Assembly: GCF_003119195.2 (NCBI RefSeq)
Contig: NZ_CP022253.1
Coordinates: 1,382,001 to 1,446,000 of the forward strand
Reading direction: 5' to 3'
Source: Azospirillum baldaniorum
Lineage (GTDB): Bacteria > Pseudomonadota > Alphaproteobacteria > Azospirillales > Azospirillaceae
Length of the DNA stretch: 64,000 bases
Positions 9,645 through 19,757 of the stretch are shown piece by piece (position 1 is the first letter of the stretch; the number at the start of each line of letters is the position of its first letter). The notes beneath the pieces were generated by a model. The model saw only the letters and a list, made by a program, of their open reading frames with translations. It did no database searches and was not told the DNA's origin. Position numbers and translations under genes: made by a program.

Positions 9645-9677
9645 AAAAAGGCCGCGCCATGGAGGCGCGGCCTTTTT
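9645..9677. terminator. Bidirectional intrinsic terminator between serC and trkH
   Basis: A perfect 14-bp stem (AAAAAGGCCGCGCC paired with GGCGCGGCCTTTTT) with a 5-base loop. The T-run on one strand and A-run on the other give a U-tract in both directions, so it ends serC from the left and trkH from the right. Confidence 0.93.
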
Positions 9678-9687
9678 CATGGCCCAC

Positions 9688-11274
9688 TCAATCCCGCCAG
9701 AAGCTCGGCAGGATCAGCACCAGCACGGTGAAGACCTCCAGCCGGCCCAGCAGCATGGCGAAGCTCAGCACCCATTTCGCAGCGTCGGGCAGGGGGGCCA
9801 TGGTGCCCGACGGGCCGACCACCGGCCCCAGCCCCGGTCCGGCGTTGGCGAGCGCGGAGGCGACGGCGCTGGCCGCGCTCAGGTAGTCCACGCCCATCGC
9901 GGCGACCAGGAGCGACAGGATGCCGAAGGCCGCCATGAAGGCGAAGGCGAGGTTGATGACCGAGCCAACCACATCCTCGTCCAGCACCTTGCCCTGATAG
10001 AGCGGGACCAGCACGCGGTTCGGCTTCAGCATCCGCTGCATCTGGTTCAGCATCGACAGCGCCAGCACCTGCCAGCGGAAGACCTTGATCGACCCCGCCG
10101 TCGATCCGGTGCAGCCGCCGATGAAGTAGAAGAAGAAGAAGGCGACGACGGCAAAGCTGCCCCAGGTCGAATAGTCGGTGGAGACGAAGCCGGTCCCGGT
10201 GATGATCGAGGTGACGTTCACCGCCGAATGGCTGAGCGCGTCCCGGAAGGGCAGGCCGACCACGGCGAAGGCCCATAGGGTCATGGCGACGCCGGCCACC
10301 AGAAGGATCGCCAGCAGCGCGTTCACCTGGCTGTCGCCGAAAACCGGCGCGTTGCGCTGGCCGCGCAGCAGGCGGATGTACCAGGTCAGGGGCAAGGCCC
10401 CGGAGATCATCGAAAAGGTCGCCACCCACAGCACCGCGTGGGAATCGAACCAGCCGAGCGAGGCGTCCTTCGTCGAGAAGCCGCCGGTGGCGATGGAGGC
10501 CATGGCGTGGTTGATCGCGTCGAACCACGTCATGCCAGCCAGATGGTAGGCCACCGCCGACAAGATGGTCAGCGCCAAGTAGATCATGGCGATGGCGCCG
10601 GCGGTGTCCTGCACCGTGGCGAAGGGCTTGTCGCCCTTGTCGGAGGACTCGGTGCGGAACAGCTGCATGCCGCCGACCCGCAGGATGGGCAGCACCGCGA
10701 TCGCCATGACAATGATGCCGACCCCGCCGAACCAGTTGAGCAGCGAGCGCCACAGCAGGACCCCTGGCGGGGCGTCGTCCAGCCCGACGATCACCGTGCC
10801 CCCGGTGGTGGAAAGGCCCGACATCGCCTCGTAATAGGCGTCGGTGAAGGACAAGTGGGCGGCGGAGATCATGAAGGGCAGGGCGCCGAAGGTCGCCAGG
10901 ACGCACCAGGACAGCGTGGTCAGCAGAAAATGCTGCTTCACGGTGAAGCGCGCGTGCTCCTTGCTCGACGTCGCCAGCACCATGCCGCCGCTGACCGCCA
11001 GCGTCGCCGCGCTGGAGCCGACGAAGGCCGTCCAGTCGCTGTTGCCCACGGCGGCATCGGCCAGGGCCGGCACCAGCATGCCGAGCCCGAGGATGGTCAG
11101 AAGGATGCCGATGATGTGGAAGACCGGTCCCAGCGCAATTCCATTGCCGACGCCATTGCCCAAGGCTGTGCCCTTCGCCGCCGCGGGGGCCGGTTGCGGC
11201 GCCCCGTCTTTTGCCGATGTGATGCGCTGATTATCCAAAGGGGCGGGTGCTGTCCATCCGCATCGGTGCGGCAA
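9688..11274 (-). CDS. trkH: TrkH-family potassium uptake protein
   Basis: A 528-aa polytopic membrane protein with four selectivity-filter-like segments, as expected of the four pseudo-repeats of Trk/Ktr channels: SGLSTTGGT, SIATGGFST, ITGTGFVST and ANAGPGLGP. It translocates K+ across the inner membrane and needs a TrkA-type RCK partner, not present in the window. The first ~40 residues are poorly conserved in look, so the real start may be internal to 11274. It begins 13 bases after the stop of the unknown gene at 11288, implying one transcript. Confidence 0.92.
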   Translation of the reverse strand: MPHRCGWTAPAPLDNQRITSAKDGAPQPAPAAAKGTALGNGVGNGIALGPVFHIIGILLTILGLGMLVPALADAAVGNSDWTAFVGSSAATLAVSGGMVLATSSKEHARFTVKQHFLLTTLSWCVLATFGALPFMISAAHLSFTDAYYEAMSGLSTTGGTVIVGLDDAPPGVLLWRSLLNWFGGVGIIVMAIAVLPILRVGGMQLFRTESSDKGDKPFATVQDTAGAIAMIYLALTILSAVAYHLAGMTWFDAINHAMASIATGGFSTKDASLGWFDSHAVLWVATFSMISGALPLTWYIRLLRGQRNAPVFGDSQVNALLAILLVAGVAMTLWAFAVVGLPFRDALSHSAVNVTSIITGTGFVSTDYSTWGSFAVVAFFFFYFIGGCTGSTAGSIKVFRWQVLALSMLNQMQRMLKPNRVLVPLYQGKVLDEDVVGSVINLAFAFMAAFGILSLLVAAMGVDYLSAASAVASALANAGPGLGPVVGPSGTMAPLPDAAKWVLSFAMLLGRLEVFTVLVLILPSFWRD

Positions 11275-11287
11275 GCCAGTCCAAGGC

Positions 11288-12997
11288 TCACACGAAACCG
11301 GCTTCTCCCAACATGCGGTAGAACTCCCGCAGGGCGCGCTGCTGCGCCGCCGCGTCGGGCAGGTCCTCCACGTATTTCCGGTCGAACTGCGGCTGGCGGA
11401 GATGCTCGACCACGCGGCGTCGGACCATCTCCAGGGCCCGCCGGCTGCGCAGGATTCCCGGCGCGCAGACCTGCAGAAGGCGGTTCGCGCGCAGCCGCAG
11501 CGCGTCGCCGGGATCGTCCAGCCGCTCCACCACCCGGTCCTCGGTGATGTAGGCCACCAGAAGCGCGTCGAGGTCGCCGGTCAGGCGGGTCCGCGCCTCC
11601 TCCGGCAGCGCCGAGTCGGCGGCCTGGCAATAGAGCAGGGTCAGCGCTTCCAGATTGTCGCGCGGCGGCAGGCGGGGGTGGATGAAGCGGCCATAGCTCG
11701 CCGGGTTGCCGGTCAGCGCGTGCAGCAGCCGGGCGATGTCCCCGGCGTGTCCATGGCCGAGGTCGGAGTCGGCCAGCGCCAGCAGGAAGCGCACCCGGTC
11801 CTGCGCGTCGGGGATGCGGCCGGCCACTTCCGTGATGGCCTGCCTGCGGCCCGGCGCCCCGCCGCCCTCCAGGAAGCGCAGGTAGCGCAGGACCAGTGCC
11901 TCGGCCATCGGCCCGCCCCCGGCCGGCCCGTCGGGGCCGAGCGTGCGCTTCAGGATCTCCAGGAAGGCGTCCATCTCCAGCGACGGGTCGGAGCGGTAGA
12001 GCGGCTGCGTGCCCTTCAGTTGCCGGCGCACCAGATCCAGGATGACCAGCCGCGTCTGGTCGAGGTCGTGGAAGGCGAGAAGCTCGTTCAGTTGGACGGC
12101 GCGATCATCCTCCGCCCGTTTGGCCGGGGACAGGCGGCCCCGCGACAGGTCGATCAGGTTGCACAGCGCTTCCGCGAGGCTGCCCTGGACGCCCAGAAGC
12201 TCCTGCGCGACGGAGGGGGCGCCCAGGACGTCGGCGATCACCCCGTCAAGCAGCCCCAGCGGGCGGTCGGCCGCGGTCCCGCCCTCCCGCGCCAGTTCCC
12301 CCAGGAAGTCCAGCTTGGCCAGCCAGTTGCGCATCTGCACCAGCTCGCGCGACAGGACCACGCGGGCGAGGAAGTCGCGCTCCGCCGCCGGCAGGCTCGA
12401 ATCCAGCCGGTCGAACATGGGGCGGAAGCCGGTGGCGGCGATGGCCGGCAGGTCCTTGCGCGCGGCGGCGACGCGCGCCCGGTCGGTCAGTTCGTGCATC
12501 AGCAGGTTCAGCGCGTCGCGTCGCCCGCGCCCGTCCGTCCCGGCCTTTTCCGCCTGGAGCGCGGCGACCCGACCGACTGCGGTGGGCACGAGGTTGTCGG
12601 TGTTGAGAAGCCGCGCCAGTTCCGCGTGGTTGTGCAGCACCTCGGTCGGGGTGACCACCGCGCGCTCCACGTAATTGCGCAGGACACGGTTCATCGCCAT
12701 GCGGCTTTGCACGCCGTAGCAATGGTCGAGCGTGAGGCAGAGCGCCGGCGCCTCGTCGATGGGGGAGGCGGCCACCGTGCGGGAGACCTGACGGAACTCC
12801 ACATGGACTTCGGTCTCGACATGGCGGCCGTCCGGGCGCCGCCAGTCGCGCACCACCCGCATGCCCTCGACCTTGCCGCCGGACAGCGCTTTGCGGCCGA
12901 AGACCAGCGCCTCCGCCTCGGTGTCGAAGCGGCCCTCCAGGACCCAGTGGTCATGGACGTAGATCTGCACTTCGTAGCTGGCGGACGCGCGTGCCAT
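11288..12997 (-). CDS. Unknown 569-aa cytoplasmic protein upstream of trkH
   Basis: I do not recognise this family. The frame is open to 13402, but the composition becomes protein-like at the ATG at 12997, which I take as the start. Residues 1-65 look like a small alpha/beta module (YEVQIYVHDHWVLEGRF through HVEFRQVSR). The remaining ~500 residues are helical, rich in Leu/Arg/Ala, without membrane segments or a signal peptide. The stop lies 13 bases before trkH, so the two are probably co-transcribed. It could be a scaffold or a cytoplasmic regulator, but nothing in the sequence proves either. Confidence 0.7.
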   Translation of the reverse strand: MARASASYEVQIYVHDHWVLEGRFDTEAEALVFGRKALSGGKVEGMRVVRDWRRPDGRHVETEVHVEFRQVSRTVAASPIDEAPALCLTLDHCYGVQSRMAMNRVLRNYVERAVVTPTEVLHNHAELARLLNTDNLVPTAVGRVAALQAEKAGTDGRGRRDALNLLMHELTDRARVAAARKDLPAIAATGFRPMFDRLDSSLPAAERDFLARVVLSRELVQMRNWLAKLDFLGELAREGGTAADRPLGLLDGVIADVLGAPSVAQELLGVQGSLAEALCNLIDLSRGRLSPAKRAEDDRAVQLNELLAFHDLDQTRLVILDLVRRQLKGTQPLYRSDPSLEMDAFLEILKRTLGPDGPAGGGPMAEALVLRYLRFLEGGGAPGRRQAITEVAGRIPDAQDRVRFLLALADSDLGHGHAGDIARLLHALTGNPASYGRFIHPRLPPRDNLEALTLLYCQAADSALPEEARTRLTGDLDALLVAYITEDRVVERLDDPGDALRLRANRLLQVCAPGILRSRRALEMVRRRVVEHLRQPQFDRKYVEDLPDAAAQQRALREFYRMLGEAGFV

Positions 12998-13289
12998 GGT
13001 GCCATTGCCCCGCTGCTGCCGGCACGGTTCGTACACAGGATGCCGGAGATTTCGCATCAAACTCAACAAAGATTCGATTGGAATGCATTCATGTTTCGAA
13101 CCGTGCCGGACGGGCGCCTGTCGTCGGCGCAGGGGAGACGGGCATGGGCCGCGGGGCTTTTCCGTTTGCATGAGGAAGGGGGGTGGGGTATTGACCCGCT
13201 CCGTATGCCCGAGCACCGCATGCCCACCGGACGTGCGGGCTCTCGCCATGCCGACGGTTTGCCACCCATTCGACGAGACGACGCAGGCC

Positions 13290-14453
13290 ATGCCCGCTGA
13301 TTCCCTGAGCTCCGCCCTGTTGCCCGCCGGCCTGCACGACGTGCTGCCGCCCGAAGCGGCGCACGAAGCGGCGGCGGTGGCGCGCCTGCTGGCGGACTTC
13401 ACCGCCCACGGCTACGAGCGCGTCGAGCCCCCGCTCGTCGAGTTCGAGGACAATCTGCTGTCCGGCTCCGGCGCCGCCATGGCGAAGCAGACCTTCCGGC
13501 TGATGGACCCGCTGTCGCAGCGCATGATGGCCGTGCGCGCCGACATCACCCCGCAGATCGTGCGCATCGCCACCACCCGGCTGAAGAACGGCGCCCGCCC
13601 GGTGCGGCTGTGCTACGCCGGGCCGGTGCTGCGCGTGAAGGGCTCGCAGCTCCGTCCCGAGCGGCAGATCACCCAGGTCGGCGTCGAGCTGATCGGTCCG
13701 CTGGAGGCTGAGGCGGACGCCGAGGTGATCCTGCTCGCCGCCCACGCCCTGGAAGGGGTCGGGGTGCGGCATCTGTCGGTGGACCTCTGCGTGCCGACCA
13801 TGGTGGCGCGGGTCTGCCGCGGCCTGGGTCTCGGCGAGGAGGAGACCGCCCGCCTGCGCGAGGCGCTGGACAAGAAGGACGCCGCGGCGGTGAGCGCGGT
13901 CGGCGGTCCGGCGGCCTCGCTGCTGCAAACGCTGATGGCCGCCTCCGGCCCGGCGGAGCGCGCCATGGAGGTGCTGTCGGCGTTGCCGCTGCCGGAAACG
14001 GCGGAGAAGGACCGGCGCCGCCTGACCGACGCCCTGCGCCTGCTGCGCGCCGCGCGCCCCGATCTGACGATCACCGTCGATCTGGTGGAGCACCGCGGCT
14101 TCGAATACCAGACCGGCCTCAGCTTCACCCTGTTCGCGCGCGACGTGCGCGGCGAGCTGGGGGCGGGTGGCCGCTACCGCGCCGGGGTGCGTCCGGGCGT
14201 GGAGGAGGAGGGCGAGCCGGGGACCGGCTTCACCCTCTACATGGACACGCTCCTGCGCGCCGTTCCGGCGCCGGAGCCGGCCAAGCGCGTTTATGTGCCG
14301 CATGGCACCTCCTGGGCCGCGGCGGGCAAGCTGCGCGCCGAGGGCTGGATCACCGTGGCGGGGCTGGCCCCCGTGGCGGACGCGGCGGCGGAGGCCCGGC
14401 GGCTGGATTGCGGCCACCGGCTGGACGGCGGCACGGTCACGCCGCTGACCTGA
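13290..14453 (+). CDS. hisZ: ATP phosphoribosyltransferase regulatory subunit
   Basis: A 387-aa histidyl-tRNA-synthetase-like protein without an anticodon-binding domain. Conserved stretches include LLPAGLHDVLPPEA at the N-terminus and RADITPQIVRIATTRL, the class II motif region. HisZ pairs with short-form HisG in the first step of histidine synthesis; hisG is outside the window. The ATG at 13290 fits the family N-terminus, though its ribosome site is weak and the frame is open much further upstream. The 292 bases before it, shared with the divergent gene at 12997, must hold both promoters. Confidence 0.9.
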   Translation: MPADSLSSALLPAGLHDVLPPEAAHEAAAVARLLADFTAHGYERVEPPLVEFEDNLLSGSGAAMAKQTFRLMDPLSQRMMAVRADITPQIVRIATTRLKNGARPVRLCYAGPVLRVKGSQLRPERQITQVGVELIGPLEAEADAEVILLAAHALEGVGVRHLSVDLCVPTMVARVCRGLGLGEEETARLREALDKKDAAAVSAVGGPAASLLQTLMAASGPAERAMEVLSALPLPETAEKDRRRLTDALRLLRAARPDLTITVDLVEHRGFEYQTGLSFTLFARDVRGELGAGGRYRAGVRPGVEEEGEPGTGFTLYMDTLLRAVPAPEPAKRVYVPHGTSWAAAGKLRAEGWITVAGLAPVADAAAEARRLDCGHRLDGGTVTPLT

Positions 14454-14540
14454 GACTTCACGAGTGGCGACCCCCGCGCCGCGGGGGCGCCTTTGCATGG
14501 GCAACGTTTCTTTCTGCCTTCTTTTTTTGCGGAGACACAC

Positions 14541-15833
<1,293 letters not shown>

Positions 15834-15869
15834 GGATTGTCGGGTGGGTGGTTGGGTGGTTGAATTGAG

Positions 15870-15952
15870 CCCCCCTCCCGACCTTCCCCCGCTTTGCAGG
15901 GGGAGGAGAATAAGCCCTCCCCTGCGGAGCGGGGGAGGGTTGGGTGGGGGGC
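15870..15952. repeat. GC-rich palindromic intergenic repeat, subfamily 1
   Basis: Two successive imperfect hairpins built from CCCTCCC/GGGAGGG blocks, of the form CCTCCCCTGCGGAGCGGGGGAGGG. The same pattern recurs at 41452-41551 and 62387-62494. Here it lies between purA and the pseudokinase gene, and may also end purA transcription. Confidence 0.8.
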
Positions 15953-16046
15953 CGATGCGACCACTTTCCCCGCGTTAACAATTTGTTTGCCCTTTTCGAG
16001 CGACTAAGGCTGGCACACGCTCGCAGGCTCCGGGGATTCGAACGCC

Positions 16047-18089
16047 ATGCCATCCGATGCCATGACCGCAGCCGCCGCGGATCGGATGATGGCGAACGCC
16101 GAGCCGGTCAAGCTGGCCGAGCGGTACGAAATCCACCCCAGCGCGCCGCTCGCCGCGCTCAACGCCATCGGCGGCAACGCCTACACGGCCAAGCCGCTGC
16201 GTGACAAGCGGTCCGAAGCCTTCGCCATCATCGGCCACGGCGCCACGCTGGCCCGCACCGACATCGCCGCCACCATCGCCAGCCTCGACAACCAGGCCCA
16301 CATGCGCCTGCTCGATTGGGGCATGGTGGACTGGCCGGCGAGCCAGGGGCGCCGCCTCTGCATGATCTTCGAGCGTCCGGCGGGCAAACGGCTGATGAAC
16401 AGCCTGACCGAGGCCACGGACCCGATCCCCGAAGACCATCTGACCCGGCAGATCATCCACCCGCTGGTCGCGGCGCTGAAGGAGCTGTCGAGCCGCGGCG
16501 TGGTCCATGGCGCGATCCGCCCGACCAACCTCTATTACCGCGATCTGGCTTCCAGCAGCCTGATGCTGGGCGAATGCCTGTCCACCCCGCCGGGCTACGG
16601 CCAGACGGTCCTGCTGGAGACGGTGGAGCGCGGCATGGCCTCGCCGGCCGGGCGCGGCACCGGCACCATGGCCGACGACCTCTACTCGCTGGGCGTGACG
16701 CTGCTGCTCCTGCTTCTGGGGCGCAACCCGGTGGGGGCGGCGGAGGACGAGGCGATCCTCCAGGCCAAGATCGAGCGCGGGTCCTACCCGGCGCTGGTCG
16801 GTCAGATGCGCCTGCCGCTGGCCATCAGCGAGGTGATCCGCGGTCTTCTGGTGGACGATCCCAAGCAGCGCTGGACGCTTCAGGACCTCGATCTCTGGGT
16901 CGCCGGGCGCCGCCTCAGCCCGAAGCAGCCGCAGGTGCCGCGCCGCGCCGCCCGGCCGCTGGAGTTCCAGGGACAGGACTACTGGCATTGCCGGACGCTG
17001 GCCCGCGCCTTCGCCCGCCATGTCGCGCCCGCCGCCACGGTCATCGAGGGCGGCGAGCTGGACAAGTGGCTGCGCCGCTCCATGGGCGACGACGCGCGGG
17101 CCGAAGCGGTGGCGAACGCGGTGCAGACCGCCTCGACCACCGGCAAGGGCGGCAGCATGGCCGAACGGCTGGTCGCCCGCGTCTGCATGGCGCTGGACCC
17201 CGGCGCGCCCATCCGCTACCGCGGCAAGGCGATGATGCCCGACGGCATCGGCACCATGCTGGCCGAAGCCTTCCTGCGCGGCGAGTCGCCGCAGCCGTCG
17301 GCCGAGGTCCTTGCGAACCAGCTTCCCATGTTCTGGGTGAGCGTGCAGAGCGACTTCAAGCCGGAGTTCGTGCCGATGGTGCAGAACTTCGATCAGGTCC
17401 GCGGTCTGCTGGACCGCACCGGCCACGGGCTTGGGGTGGAGCGCGTGCTCTACGAGATGAACCCCACCATGCCCTGCATCAGCCCGCTGGTCGCCAAGCA
17501 GATGCCGACCAATCCGGCGGAGCTGCTGCGCGCGCTTGACTGGATGGGGGCGGGGAGCGAGCGGCACAAGGACCCCATCGACCGCCACGTCGCTGCCTTC
17601 CTGGCGGTGCGGCACCGGCGGACCGACGAGATGCTCTACACCCAGCTCGGCTCCAGCATCGAGCCGATGCGCCGGGTGATCGCCATGCTGACCATCCTGG
17701 CCGACGTGCAGGCGCGCACCGGCACCGACGGGCTGTCGCACCTCGCCGCCTGGGTGGTGTCGCTGCTCGATCCGGCCTTCCGCCGCTTCCACAGCCGACC
17801 GCACCAGGACAATGTGCGCAAGCTGGCCGACTCCGCGGCCCACAACGGGCGCCTTGGCGACTTGCTGAAGATCGTCGACGATCCGGAGGCGCTGCGCCGC
17901 GACAAGCTGGAGTTCGAGGCCGCCCAGATCGCCTACCGCGAGGCCGACGCCGAGATCAACAAGCTGCGGCAGAGCATCGGCGACCGGAACAGCATCATCG
18001 AATCGTCCGGGCGGCAGGTGGCGGCCATCGTGTCGAGCCTGCTGTCGACCCTGCTGGTCGGCGGCATCATCCTCTTCTTCGCCTTCTGA
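16047..18089 (+). CDS. Tail-anchored protein pseudokinase
   Basis: A 680-aa protein. Residues ~30-290 follow the protein-kinase fold order, but every catalytic landmark is degraded. No glycine-rich loop or VAIK lysine is apparent. The catalytic loop reads HGAIRPTN (~154-161) instead of HRDxKPxN, and no DFG is visible. The structural Asp of subdomain IX is kept in DDLYSLGVTL (~209). Residues 300-620 form a long helical region of unknown fold, 625-650 look coiled-coil, and the last ~22 residues are one hydrophobic segment ending FFAF, a C-terminal tail anchor. I infer a membrane-tethered pseudokinase scaffold or regulator. A small membrane protein gene follows 33 bases later. Confidence 0.78.
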   Translation: MPSDAMTAAAADRMMANAEPVKLAERYEIHPSAPLAALNAIGGNAYTAKPLRDKRSEAFAIIGHGATLARTDIAATIASLDNQAHMRLLDWGMVDWPASQGRRLCMIFERPAGKRLMNSLTEATDPIPEDHLTRQIIHPLVAALKELSSRGVVHGAIRPTNLYYRDLASSSLMLGECLSTPPGYGQTVLLETVERGMASPAGRGTGTMADDLYSLGVTLLLLLLGRNPVGAAEDEAILQAKIERGSYPALVGQMRLPLAISEVIRGLLVDDPKQRWTLQDLDLWVAGRRLSPKQPQVPRRAARPLEFQGQDYWHCRTLARAFARHVAPAATVIEGGELDKWLRRSMGDDARAEAVANAVQTASTTGKGGSMAERLVARVCMALDPGAPIRYRGKAMMPDGIGTMLAEAFLRGESPQPSAEVLANQLPMFWVSVQSDFKPEFVPMVQNFDQVRGLLDRTGHGLGVERVLYEMNPTMPCISPLVAKQMPTNPAELLRALDWMGAGSERHKDPIDRHVAAFLAVRHRRTDEMLYTQLGSSIEPMRRVIAMLTILADVQARTGTDGLSHLAAWVVSLLDPAFRRFHSRPHQDNVRKLADSAAHNGRLGDLLKIVDDPEALRRDKLEFEAAQIAYREADAEINKLRQSIGDRNSIIESSGRQVAAIVSSLLSTLLVGGIILFFAF

Positions 18090-18122
18090 CGGCGGCCTTC
18101 AAACCAAGGATCGGGTGCACCC

Positions 18123-18650
18123 ATGGCGCGCGGCGGCAAGAGCGGCGGAAAGAAGAAGAAGCGCAAGGGCAGCATGCTGACGCTGATCCTGCTGATCATC
18201 CCGGCGGGTCTGGTGGTGCTGCCCACCTCGATCCTGTTCGGCATCGGCATGATCCCGACCATCGTTGCCTACGTCACTGACCGCGACCCGGAGAAATCGG
18301 CGCCGATCACCGTCGGCGGGCTGAATTTCTGCGGCTGCATGCCCTACGCCATCGAGCTGTGGAAGCACAACCACACCATCGGCGCCGCCGGCAAGATCTT
18401 CATGGACCCGCTGGCCTGGCTGATCATGTACGGGTCGGCGGCGATCGGCTGGGCGCTCTATTTCGGCATTCCGCCGATGGTGGCGAATTTCGAGGTCATG
18501 CGTGCCGAGAAGCGGGTGAGCGCGCTGAAGGACGTGAAGGTCGGGCTGGTCCAGGAATGGGGACCGGAGGTCGCCGGCGACCTGTTCGACGAGGCCGGCG
18601 GCCTGTCGCCGGACGAGCAGGACCAACTGGCCGAACCCGCGGGGGCGTGA
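18123..18650 (+). CDS. Small two-helix membrane protein paired with the pseudokinase
   Basis: A 175-aa protein with a very basic start (KSGGKKKKRKG), a long hydrophobic stretch at ~18-50, a short loop containing NFCGCMPY, a second hydrophobic stretch at ~98-122 and an acidic cytosolic tail (DEAGGLSPDEQDQ). I know no family for it. It lies 33 bases after the pseudokinase stop and is followed by a terminator hairpin, so the two genes form a self-contained transcription unit and probably act together at the inner membrane. Confidence 0.7.
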   Translation: MARGGKSGGKKKKRKGSMLTLILLIIPAGLVVLPTSILFGIGMIPTIVAYVTDRDPEKSAPITVGGLNFCGCMPYAIELWKHNHTIGAAGKIFMDPLAWLIMYGSAAIGWALYFGIPPMVANFEVMRAEKRVSALKDVKVGLVQEWGPEVAGDLFDEAGGLSPDEQDQLAEPAGA

Positions 18651-18655
18651 GGCCG

Positions 18656-18682
18656 CCCCCGCCCGCCATTGGCGGACGGGGG
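18656..18682. terminator. Hairpin between the convergent membrane-protein gene and rpoH
   Basis: A stem of CCCCCGCCCGCC against GGCGGACGGGGG with one mismatch and an ATT loop, directly between two convergent stop codons. No T-run, so the function is inferred from position. Confidence 0.55.
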
Positions 18683-18689
18683 TAAAGGC

Positions 18690-19574
18690 TCAACCGGCCA
18701 GCTTCTGCTCCACCGCGGCGTTGCGGATGGCCTTCTGGAGCTTCTCGAAGGCGCGCACCTCGATCTGGCGGACGCGCTCGCGGCTGATGCCGTACTTCTG
18801 CGACAGGTCCTCCAGCGTGGTGGGGTTGTCGCGCAGGCGGCGCTCCACCAGGATGTCGCGCTCGCGCTCGTTCAGATTCTCCATGGCGGCGGTCAGCAGC
18901 TTGCGCCGCTTGCCCAGTTCCTCGTTCTCGGCGAGCGAGATTTCCTGGTTCGCCGTCTCGTCGACCAGCCAGTCCTGCCACTCGCCCTCGCTGTCGGCGC
19001 GCAGCGGCGCGTTCAGCGAATGGTCCGGGGCGCTGAGGCGGCGGTTCATGTTGACGACGTCCTGCTCCGGCACGTCGAGGGTCGTGGCGACGTGGCGCAC
19101 CTGCTCGGGCGACATGTCGCCCTCCTCGATGGCCTGCATCTGGCCCTTGAGGCGGCGCAGGTTGAAGAACAGCTTCTTCTGGGCCGCCGTGGTGCCCATC
19201 TTCACCAGCGACCAGCTGTGCAGGATGTATTCCTGGATGGCGGCGCGAATCCACCACATGGCGTAGGTCGCCAGCCGGAAGCCGCGGTCGGGGTCGAACC
19301 GCTTCACCGCCTGCATCATGCCCACGTTGCCCTCGGAGATCAGCTCCGACAGCGGCAGGCCGTAGCCGCGGTAGCCCATGGCAATCTTCGCCACGAGCCG
19401 GAGATGGCTGGTCACCAGCTTGTGCGCGGCGTCCGAATCCTCGATCTCCTGCCAGCGCTTGGCCAGCATGTACTCCTCCTCCGCCGCGAGCATGGGGAAC
19501 TTGCGGATTTCCTGGAGGTAGCGCGAGAGGTTGCTTTCGGAACTGATGACCGGAACGCTGGATATCGTCGCCAT
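18690..19574 (-). CDS. rpoH: RNA polymerase heat-shock sigma factor (sigma-32)
   Basis: A 294-aa sigma-70 family protein. Region 2 is clear (SEGNVGMMQAVKRFDPDRGFRLATYAMWWIRA), the RpoH-specific box QKKLFFNLR follows, and region 4 ends in YGISRERVRQIEVRA. It directs RNA polymerase to heat-shock genes. The start is the ATG at 19574 with GGAGAGGG upstream; the frame is open to 19622 but not needed. The 183 bases up to the rluD stop hold its promoter region; I saw no promoter good enough to call. Azospirilla usually have more than one rpoH, so this may be one paralogue. Confidence 0.95.
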   Translation of the reverse strand: MATISSVPVISSESNLSRYLQEIRKFPMLAAEEEYMLAKRWQEIEDSDAAHKLVTSHLRLVAKIAMGYRGYGLPLSELISEGNVGMMQAVKRFDPDRGFRLATYAMWWIRAAIQEYILHSWSLVKMGTTAAQKKLFFNLRRLKGQMQAIEEGDMSPEQVRHVATTLDVPEQDVVNMNRRLSAPDHSLNAPLRADSEGEWQDWLVDETANQEISLAENEELGKRRKLLTAAMENLNERERDILVERRLRDNPTTLEDLSQKYGISRERVRQIEVRAFEKLQKAIRNAAVEQKLAG

Positions 19575-19757
19575 GTTGGACCCTCTCCGACGGCTGTTGT
19601 TCGTGCCTTCTGACGGGCACACGGCCGTTCACTGTTCTGCGCCGCCTCGCCGTCCGCTTGCCCGTTCGATCCGCCGGGGATGGTCCCGGATGCAAGCGTG
19701 AGCTTTGGTGGCTGTTGACGCGAAGAATAACCGACTTCTGCGCGCGGGTATAGTGGA

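Noticed and set aside
11402-13300. Long plus-strand frame antisense to the 569-aa unknown gene
   Set aside because: The minus-strand product has better codon-position bias and a plausible protein sequence; the plus frame is rich in RAVG repeats without domains.
15834-15960. CRISPR-like repeat block after purA
   Set aside because: The repeats are palindromic hairpins of unequal length with no regular spacers or cas genes.
16047-18089. Active serine/threonine kinase
   Set aside because: The catalytic Asp, the VAIK Lys and the DFG Asp are all missing, so I call it a pseudokinase.
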